From the IMG/VR virus record IMGVR_UViG_3300012000_000039, positions 1 to 44,066 of that record: a stretch of DNA of 44,066 nt; one strand, 5' to 3'. The position numbers and the translations under genes are program-made. This DNA is from a virus. Of this stretch, positions 38,518-44,066 are shown piece by piece. Within the stretch, counting starts at the first letter, position 1; each line of letters opens with the position of its first letter. Under the pieces are notes generated by a model. The model did not search any database, had not been told where the DNA came from, and saw nothing but the letters and a program-made list of their open reading frames with translations.

Positions 38518-39216
38518 ATGCAGCCCTACGAATTTGGCTATCGCGTCGGCCATACGCTGGAAAAGCAGAGCGACGGCGGCAGCATGCTCGGCAACGTGGC
38601 GTTCGGCACCGGCGGCATGACGGGCCAGCTGGATCCGACACAGCGCGGACTCGTCCAAGACCTCGCGCTGTACTCGAACCCGTTTACGGGTGTGCCCACG
38701 GCGGTGAACGACGTGTCGCGGCACTTGTATAACGGCCGCTGGATGGACGCGGGCATGGCTGGCTTGTCTGGGGCGCTGAGCTTCCTGCCCGGCTTCGGCT
38801 TTGCAGCCCGGGGCGCCACCAAGGGCCTCGTCCAAGGCGGCAAAGCGCTCGCTCGCGCCGGCATGCCGCAGATCGGCAAAGCGGTGGCGACGAATGCCGC
38901 GCGTTTTGCTGACGACGGCGCCCGCATGATTCAAAACACGAACAAGACGATCAGCCGCGGCATTCAAAAGTATGCGCCCCTTGCGCAAAATCCCGGAAGC
39001 GCCGGCAAACTGTATAACGCGGCGATTAAGAATCCGATGCAGGCCGCGCAATTTGTACCGCTGGGCAGCGCGGTCGGCACGCTTGGCATGGCAATGGCCG
39101 GCGCGGGCTCAGCCGCCGGCGGAAACATGCCGCCGCAACAATATCAACAGCCGATGGGAGCCAATCCCGGTTCGTTCGGGGGTGGCGCCGCTCATCAGCC
39201 GCTGGCAGGTTTTTAA
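38518..39216 (+). CDS. YEFG-motif virion-type protein
   Basis: The 232-residue product starts QPYEFGYRVGHTLEKQSDGG, an N-terminal motif shared with the next two large genes. A glycine- and alanine-rich body follows (GMAGLSGALSFLPGFGFAAR, then VPLGSAVGTLGMAMAGAGSA). It has a Gln/Pro/Gly-rich C-terminus. It may be an internal or membrane-active virion component. No catalytic motif is seen. Confidence 0.65.
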   Translation: MQPYEFGYRVGHTLEKQSDGGSMLGNVAFGTGGMTGQLDPTQRGLVQDLALYSNPFTGVPTAVNDVSRHLYNGRWMDAGMAGLSGALSFLPGFGFAARGATKGLVQGGKALARAGMPQIGKAVATNAARFADDGARMIQNTNKTISRGIQKYAPLAQNPGSAGKLYNAAIKNPMQAAQFVPLGSAVGTLGMAMAGAGSAAGGNMPPQQYQQPMGANPGSFGGGAAHQPLAGF

Positions 39217-39231
39217 CTTAGGAGAGTTTAC

Positions 39232-39804
39232 ATGACGCCGTATGAGTTTGGTGCCCAGATCGGGCAGTTAGAAAAGACAGCGATTAACTGGGGCACGGTG
39301 GGTGCGCGCATGAGCGCTGCCGGCACTGCGGCGATGCGCGGCGCCAAGACGATCAACGAGGGCGCGCGACATGTGGTGCGTGGCTTTGGCAACGGCCTGC
39401 AGGGCGTGGGTCAGGTCACGGGCGGCGCTGCTGGGCTGGCTAAGGGGCTCGGCCGCGAGGCCATGAAGGGCGGCAAGAACCTGATCGACCACGGCGCGGC
39501 GAACACCGGCGCGTATGGCGACGTGATGTCGGCGCTGGGGTACGGCGGCCGACTGGCTGGTCGGACAGCACGCGGCGTCGGTCATGCCACGAACTTTGTA
39601 GGCAACGCAATGCAAACGGGCGGCCGCGGTCTCGCGCAGCTGGCTGATACCAGCTACGGCGTGCCGACACTGGCTGCCGCTGGCCTGCTTGGCGGTACCG
39701 CTGCTGTGGCCCCCAGACTGCCGATCCCCGGCGTGCGTCTGCGCTCGCCCATCGACGTGAACTTTAACTACAAGACGCAGCGACCCGTGGAGTTCGAGTG
39801 GTAA
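39232..39804 (+). CDS. YEFG-motif virion-type protein
   Basis: TTAGGAGAG precedes ATG 39232. The 190-residue product begins TPYEFGAQIGQLEKTAINWG and continues with Ala/Gly-rich segments (GAKTINEGARHVVRGFGNGL, GMGQ-type repeats) and a C-terminal YGVPTLAAAGLLGGTAAVAP hydrophobic stretch. It resembles the 38518 and 39955 products in size and composition. A virion or membrane role is inferred from these features and from the shared motif. The TAA overlaps the next start (TAATG). Confidence 0.65.
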   Translation: MTPYEFGAQIGQLEKTAINWGTVGARMSAAGTAAMRGAKTINEGARHVVRGFGNGLQGVGQVTGGAAGLAKGLGREAMKGGKNLIDHGAANTGAYGDVMSALGYGGRLAGRTARGVGHATNFVGNAMQTGGRGLAQLADTSYGVPTLAAAGLLGGTAAVAPRLPIPGVRLRSPIDVNFNYKTQRPVEFEW

Positions 39805-39968
39805 TGTGCCCGCAGTGCGAAAGCCCGGGCATCGAGATCCGCGGCAAGCTTGTGTGCCCGTTTTGCCGCATCATTCTGGAAACCTGCTGCGAAGGCGGCC
39901 GCTGCACCTACGCTGAACAACCCCCGACACAGATATCAAAACAGGACGACGCCCATGAACGCATATGA
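39804..39968 (+). CDS. Small zinc-ribbon phage protein
   Basis: A 54-residue frame starts in the TAATG overlap and ends at 39968, 14 bases into the next gene. It opens MCPQCESPGIEIRGKLVCPF, followed by CRIILETCCEGGRCTYAE. The pairs CPQC and CPFC, then CC and C, are the ordered cysteines of a zinc ribbon. From memory, similar small proteins are conserved in large phages. Possibly a transcription or DNA-binding accessory factor. The overlap supports real translation. Confidence 0.65.
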   Translation: MCPQCESPGIEIRGKLVCPFCRIILETCCEGGRCTYAEQPPTQISKQDDAHERI

Positions 39969-41514
39969 ATTTGGTTTACTGCTCGGGAACAACGAGAAGG
40001 CAGCCGCAGGTTGGGGCGCAGCTGCAAAGCGCATGGCCACCACCGCTGCTGACGAGATTGCAAACGCCGGCCGCAAGGCTGTGCAGCAGGGCACGGCGGC
40101 CACGCGCGGCTATGCGCGCCAGATGCGCCCGCAGGTGGTTGATCCGTTAACTATTCCGCTCAAGGATCGTTACAAAGCGGTCCCGCTGGCTGCGAAGCCC
40201 GCTGCTCCCAGCCGTCTGGACGCCGCTCGTCGTGGCATCGAGGGGCAGGCCAAGAGTCTGTATCACGGCACACCCGGTCGGTTAGCCGGCCAAGCTGTGG
40301 ACGCCGTCGGTTCACTCGGTCAGGGCACGATGAACACGATGCGCCGCGGTTTAAACAAAGCTGACGATCTGGTGCAGGGCGTGATGGGAAATGGCCCGCG
40401 CGCTGCTGGCCAACGCTTTGGTGACGCGACGGTCGGCCGCACACAGGCCATGGCCAAGCACATTCCTGAATATCTAGGCGGCGGCACGTCGGCGATGACC
40501 AATGCGCGCAATCCGCTGAATCTGGCCGTGGGTGCTGGTACGGGCGCCGCGGGTTTGCACTACGGCAGCCAGCTGCTCGGCGGCGGTGGCGGTGAGCCCA
40601 GCGAAGGGAACATCAACGCGCAGCAGATGAATACACAGCTGGCGCAAGGTCAGCACATGGAAGCCGCGCCCAATAACGGCGGCCTGATGGGTATGTGGAA
40701 CAGCCTGCCGATCGAGGCGCGCTACGCAATCGGCGCCGGTGTTCCGCTGGCCTTGGCCGGCGCGTTCATGGGCGGTCGCGGCAACGCGGGGTTGGGCGGC
40801 GCGATGGGCGCACTGGGCTTGGGCGCCGCTGGTTTGGGCGCCGCTGGTGCCGGCATGTTCGGCGACGGTCCGCGCCGCATGGTGGGGCAAGGCGCCAACG
40901 CGCTGTACGGCTTGGCCGGCGGTGGCGGCAACCCCATGGACCAGATTAATGCGCTGAGCAAGTTAAGTCCTGAGTTCGGCACCACGATGCTCATGGGCCG
41001 CGACCCCAACATGAACAGCGAGCAGGGTCGGCAGATGTACGACTTCCTGACGCACAATAGAAATATCATTGAACAGCTCATGCCGCAGCTGCAAAACGCC
41101 AGCGTGAACGGCGTGAAGCAGGGTTCGGCGCTGGCCTTTGGCGAGAAGATTGCGGGTCGGTGCTGGAAGGGCTATGAACCAGTCCCGGGCAAGAAGCCGT
41201 ACAGCAACGACTCGTGCCGCCCGGTGGGCAGCAAGAAGAAGAAAGAAAAGAAGGCTGTGTCCAGCGCTGCGCGCGGCAAGACCGAGATGAGCTGCACACC
41301 CAGCTCGCGCGGCATGAGCAAGCTCGTGGACGACAAGCAGCGTGAGACGACCAGCCCCACGCCGACGGACGCGACCAACAGCAAGCAGACCAGCGAAAAA
41401 GTATCTGCGTTTCCGTTTCAGAAGATGGATCTCGTACCTCCGAGGAGCGGCAAGACCAAGCCGCCGGTGAAGAAACCGGCTGCGAAACCTGCCGAAAAAT
41501 CGGAGGATAAATAA
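39955..41514 (+). CDS. YEFG-motif large virion-type protein with CWKGY tail motif
   Basis: The start at 39955 (NAYEFGLLLGNNEKAAAGW) is used; the 39850 form would lie over the zinc-ribbon gene. The 519-residue body is Ala/Gly-rich with repeated hydrophobic stretches (GVPLALAGAFMGGRGNAG, GALGLGAAGLGAAGAGMFG). Near residue 395, GSALAFGEKIAGRCWKGY is followed by EPVPGKKPYSNDSC, a Cys/Trp motif of a kind I recall from diverse virus proteins. The C-terminus is Lys/Pro-rich. It is probably a major minor-virion or membrane-active protein; function unknown. Confidence 0.65.
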   Translation: MNAYEFGLLLGNNEKAAAGWGAAAKRMATTAADEIANAGRKAVQQGTAATRGYARQMRPQVVDPLTIPLKDRYKAVPLAAKPAAPSRLDAARRGIEGQAKSLYHGTPGRLAGQAVDAVGSLGQGTMNTMRRGLNKADDLVQGVMGNGPRAAGQRFGDATVGRTQAMAKHIPEYLGGGTSAMTNARNPLNLAVGAGTGAAGLHYGSQLLGGGGGEPSEGNINAQQMNTQLAQGQHMEAAPNNGGLMGMWNSLPIEARYAIGAGVPLALAGAFMGGRGNAGLGGAMGALGLGAAGLGAAGAGMFGDGPRRMVGQGANALYGLAGGGGNPMDQINALSKLSPEFGTTMLMGRDPNMNSEQGRQMYDFLTHNRNIIEQLMPQLQNASVNGVKQGSALAFGEKIAGRCWKGYEPVPGKKPYSNDSCRPVGSKKKKEKKAVSSAARGKTEMSCTPSSRGMSKLVDDKQRETTSPTPTDATNSKQTSEKVSAFPFQKMDLVPPRSGKTKPPVKKPAAKPAEKSEDK

Positions 41515-41547
41515 CTTATTAACATTGCACCGTGAAAGCGAGTCTGT

Positions 41548-42255
41548 ATGGCTGCCAAACAAAGGAATGTGCGGAGAGCCGAAAAGAAGTCCAAGAAACG
41601 ACAGGAACAACAGGAAAAAGCCAAAGCGCCGCTGACACCATGCGAGATCGAATGGCGCACTGAAACACAACGTCGGGCATGGAAAGCCCTCTCTGACAAC
41701 GACATCACGTTCTTGCTCGGCTCTGCTGGCTCGGGCAAGACGTTTCTGGCCATGGCGTACGCGATCAACGAGATTCTGGCCAAGCGTGCCAGCCAGATCG
41801 TTTTGACACGCCCGATTGTCGATGCTGGTGAAAAGCTCGGCTATCTCCCGGGCTCGTTCGGCGAGAAGGTCAACCCGTACATGCAGCCGCTGTACGACAC
41901 CATGGACGTGCTCTTGGGCAAGTTCGGCCCCAAGCGCGAGTTCGTAAACAAAGCCGTGGTGCTGGCGCCCTTGTGTTATTTACGCGGCCGCACGTTCAAC
42001 GACTCGATCTGCGTGTTCGACGAGGCCCAGAACGCCACGTACACGCAGTTTAAGTTATTTTTATCGCGCTTCGGGCAGAACTCGAAGATCATCGTGACGG
42101 GCGATCCGCAGCAGACTGATTTACCGATCTCGCCACCGCCCATGAACGAAGTTGTTACGAAACTCAAGGGCGTGGCGGGCATTGACGTTGTGCAGTTTGC
42201 CCACAGTGACGTCGTGCGGCATCCACTCGTCGCAGCGATCTTAAAAAAGCTGTAA
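41548..42255 (+). CDS. phoH: PhoH-like ATPase
   Basis: The 235-residue product has a basic N-terminus and then a P-loop (FLLGSAGSGKTFLAMAYA, 55-72). It continues with QIVLTRPIVDAGEKLGYLPG, the conserved PhoH segment, a Walker B in CVFDEAQNATYTQ (about 154-166) and TGDPQQTDL (about 184-192). This is the short phage form of PhoH, a P-loop ATPase often linked to RNA handling and phosphate stress. A strong hairpin CTTTCAGGGG/CCCCTGAAAG (about 42280-42320) follows the gene. Confidence 0.92.
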   Translation: MAAKQRNVRRAEKKSKKRQEQQEKAKAPLTPCEIEWRTETQRRAWKALSDNDITFLLGSAGSGKTFLAMAYAINEILAKRASQIVLTRPIVDAGEKLGYLPGSFGEKVNPYMQPLYDTMDVLLGKFGPKREFVNKAVVLAPLCYLRGRTFNDSICVFDEAQNATYTQFKLFLSRFGQNSKIIVTGDPQQTDLPISPPPMNEVVTKLKGVAGIDVVQFAHSDVVRHPLVAAILKKL

Positions 42256-42278
42256 CTAATAGGCGCGGTTCTATTGCC

Positions 42279-42321
42279 TGCTTTCAGGGGGTGCATTACA
42301 CTGCGCCCACCCCTGAAAGGA
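42279..42321 (+). other. Ten-base-pair hairpin between phoH and the nuclease-like gene
   Basis: CTTTCAGGGG and CCCCTGAAAG pair over a loop of about 20 bases. No T-run follows on the + strand, so it may be a processing or leader hairpin of the 42327 mRNA; the ribosome site GAAAGGA overlaps its 3' arm, so folding could mask the start. Confidence 0.6.
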
Positions 42322-42326
42322 AGCAC

Positions 42327-42941
42327 ATGTCAGCAGTACGCTGCGACCGCCATGTTCTGGAAGTTCCTATCACCACGGGCCAATTAGAACGCGCACTGGC
42401 CCGGGAAGAAGACATGACGGCCCGCGTGATCGAGCGCTTCGGCCGCAACTACCTCAACGACTCGATCAAAGAAGGCCAAGGCGTCTTCACGGGTTTGCTG
42501 GGCGAGGAAGTTATTTACGACTTCTACGAGCAGCAGTGGGTCCGGTCCACGGGCGATGATATCTATAACTGGGATCTGCGAAATCAGATTCTGGGTCGCG
42601 TGGATGTGAAGACCAAGCTGCAGAACTACGACAAACCGCCCCGCTCGTTCTATAACTGCACGGTCTGCGACGCCAATATCCGCCAGCTGTGCGACTGGTA
42701 CTGCTTCGTGCGAATTCACAAGGACTGCGAGCGGGCGTGGATTCTGGGTTTTCTCCCCAAAGAGAAGTTTTTCAATGTGGCGACGTTTGCAGCCAAGGGC
42801 GAAGTGGATTCCAGCAGCTGGGATGACTGGACGTTCAAATGGAATTGCTGGAACGCGCCCATCTCGAAACTGCTGATCCCGCCCGACGACGTGGCGGGCT
42901 TTGCCAATCTCGTCCGCGGAGGCCAGTATGCGGATTCTTGA
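42327..42941 (+). CDS. PD-(D/E)XK nuclease-like phage protein
   Basis: The start at 42327 follows GAAAGGA; upstream ATG 42291 lies in the hairpin. The 204-residue product has GLLGEEVIYDFYEQ (57-70), NWDLRNQ (81-87) and ILGRVDVKTKLQ (88-99). Glu60 or Glu61, Asp93 and Lys95 in D-x-K arrangement fit a restriction-endonuclease-like core. SFYNCTVCDANIRQLCDWYC adds cysteines that may bind metal. It is conserved in style with uncharacterised phage proteins. DNA cleavage is inferred from the motif only. Confidence 0.65.
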   Translation: MSAVRCDRHVLEVPITTGQLERALAREEDMTARVIERFGRNYLNDSIKEGQGVFTGLLGEEVIYDFYEQQWVRSTGDDIYNWDLRNQILGRVDVKTKLQNYDKPPRSFYNCTVCDANIRQLCDWYCFVRIHKDCERAWILGFLPKEKFFNVATFAAKGEVDSSSWDDWTFKWNCWNAPISKLLIPPDDVAGFANLVRGGQYADS

Positions 42942-43455
42942 TGTCGGCTGCGGCCCCGGGATTTACGTCGATGCGCTGCGCAAGGCTGGCTTTACAGTCG
43001 ATGGCGTGGACCCCGATCCGCGCTGCCCATATGACAAGCTCAGCGTGTTCAATCCGCAGTTTGATATGTACCGCAACTACGACATGTGCCTGTGTCTGGA
43101 AGTCGCGGAGCATATCGCCCCCGAGTTGGCCGCGGCGTTTGTGCAGAAGTTAGTGCAGACAGCGCCGACCGTAATCTTCAGCGCGGCGCAACCCGGACAG
43201 GGCGGACACGGGCACATTAACTGTCAACCCAAAGAGTACTGGGCGGATTTATTTGCTCGACAGAACTACGTGCTGGACGACTACGCCACAACGCATCTAT
43301 GCAGCTTTATGCGCGCGGGCTACCATATGGGCTGGTTTGTAAATAACGTGCAGATCTTTCGGCAGTACGGCGCGGTCTGCTTCGACCAGATCATCAAAGA
43401 AGAAACACCGCAGGCCGAGCGGCTGGCGGCTTACCTGAAGGAGACGGGACTATGA
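42928..43455 (+). CDS. SAM-dependent methyltransferase-like protein
   Basis: GGAGG lies upstream of ATG 42928, which overlaps the previous gene by 14 bases. The 175-residue product opens with motif I, RILDVGCGPGIYVDALRKAG, and has FTVDGVDPDP as the acidic motif II that binds the ribose. CLCLEVAEHIAPEL follows as motif IV-like region. The lack of a target-recognition extension suggests a small-molecule or protein substrate. The ATGA overlap couples it to the next gene. Confidence 0.8.
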   Translation: MRILDVGCGPGIYVDALRKAGFTVDGVDPDPRCPYDKLSVFNPQFDMYRNYDMCLCLEVAEHIAPELAAAFVQKLVQTAPTVIFSAAQPGQGGHGHINCQPKEYWADLFARQNYVLDDYATTHLCSFMRAGYHMGWFVNNVQIFRQYGAVCFDQIIKEETPQAERLAAYLKETGL

Positions 43456-44000
43456 TGCCGGGCGATATTGGCGTGACCAACCAGAGCGGCGAGCCGGGGC
43501 CCGCGGGTGATCCGGGTATTTACACGCTGGCGCAGTTCGTCAGCCTGATCAACGACGACCTGCAGAACGAGTGGACGCACCTGCAGTTCTATCTCTACCA
43601 CGCCAGCGCCGTCACGGGCCTGCATGCGGAAGAGTACAAAGAGTTCTTAACCGATGCGGCCAAGGGCGAGCTGAATCACGTGCAGCAGTTCTTGGACTGC
43701 CTGTACGGGTTTGACTTCGTTCAGCCCTGCGCCGGCGGACATCCGTTCCAGACGTACACGCGCGTCGAAGATATCTTAATCGAGGCGCACACGCTGGAAC
43801 GCCAAGTCGTCGTGAACTACGCCAAGCGGCTCGAACAGCTGAAGAGCCTCGATGATAAAGTCGCGGCAGCATACCTTGAAGTGTTCTACGAGGATCAGCT
43901 GCAGGATAGCTTCGAGGACGCCCGGCATATCCAGCGCATTCTGGCTGACGTGGATCACCGACAGCTGCGCAAGCTGAACATGATGGATCCGAGGAAATAA
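43452..44000 (+). CDS. Ferritin-like four-helix protein
   Basis: The 182-residue product has four helices with a diiron-type set of residues: Glu40 in LQNEWTHLQFYLYHAS, Glu73 and His76 in GELNHVQQF, Glu116 in HTLERQVV and Asp156 with His159 in FEDARHIQRI. This order matches ferritin-like iron-binding proteins. A short glycine/proline-rich N-terminus precedes the bundle. It could store or oxidise iron, or act as a structural relative of DPS-like proteins. It overlaps the methyltransferase gene by four bases. Confidence 0.75.
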   Translation: MMPGDIGVTNQSGEPGPAGDPGIYTLAQFVSLINDDLQNEWTHLQFYLYHASAVTGLHAEEYKEFLTDAAKGELNHVQQFLDCLYGFDFVQPCAGGHPFQTYTRVEDILIEAHTLERQVVVNYAKRLEQLKSLDDKVAAAYLEVFYEDQLQDSFEDARHIQRILADVDHRQLRKLNMMDPRK

Positions 44001-44002
44001 AC

Positions 44003-44066
44003 ATGCGGGAAAGTTGCGGCATGGCGGCCGGTTTTGTGCTGCGAGCAGGTCACTCCCGCCTGTTCT
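44003..44066 (+). CDS. Start of a gene cut by the window end (3' partial)
   Basis: GAGGAAATAAAC precedes ATG 44003 and the frame stays open to the last base. The visible residues are MRESCGMAAGFVLRAGHSRL followed by F. Too little is present to name a family. It begins two bases after the ferritin-like gene stop, so it belongs to the same transcript. Confidence 0.5.
   Translation, partial: MRESCGMAAGFVLRAGHSRLF

Overview
The window looks like part of the genome of a large tailed bacteriophage (Caudoviricetes). Genes are packed tightly, usually with TGATG/ATGA/TAATG overlaps, and all but one lie on the + strand. It carries tail-fibre genes with collagen-like and laminin-G-like domains, phage-type metabolic genes (thymidine kinase, phoH), six tRNA-type genes and a tmRNA. 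The genome must be longer than the window: both ends cut genes, and no terminase, capsid, portal, polymerase or integrase gene is seen. The host cannot be fixed from this sequence. Small secreted proteins, a secreted trypsin-like protease and many adhesion-type domains resemble, from memory, planctomycete gene content. That is an inference, not a result.

Layout. 1-14210: tail fibre and adhesin module, with three collagen-like proteins (1491, 3722, 7441), three LamG proteins (129, 9593, 10597) and small accessory genes. 14213-17025: thymidine kinase, small genes and a family-4-like glycosyltransferase. 17030-26770: a regulatory and RNA-rich accessory region. It holds tRNA-Lys, Leu, Val, an odd 101-nt Ile-like tRNA, Glu, Leu(UAG), a complete tmRNA, four candidate structured RNAs (115 to about 480 nt) and many small proteins, some of them secreted. 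26774-27103: the only minus-strand gene, a secreted thioredoxin. 27267-30542: a DUF6321-type phage protein, an acid-ceramidase-like Ntn amidase and a membrane protein. 30687-41514: very likely virion-associated genes (permuted papain-like hydrolase, trypsin-like protease, kinase-helicase fusion, glycine-rich membrane proteins), several sharing a YEFG-type motif, plus a SprT-like metallopeptidase and an HNH nuclease. 41548-44066: PhoH, a PD-(D/E)XK nuclease-like protein, a methyltransferase, a ferritin-like protein and a truncated gene.

How it works together. Five copies of a CTAAAT-N17-CATATT element, each followed at about +1 by a hairpin, look like one phage promoter class driving the accessory genes. 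Five intrinsic terminators with unrelated stems all lead into a TTAGCTAT tail. One structured RNA has its own sigma70-like promoter, a perfect 20-bp closing helix and its own terminator. The most novel parts appear to be this tRNA/tmRNA/large-RNA region with its promoter-terminator grammar, the Ntn amidase, the kinase-helicase fusion and the YEFG-tagged protein set.
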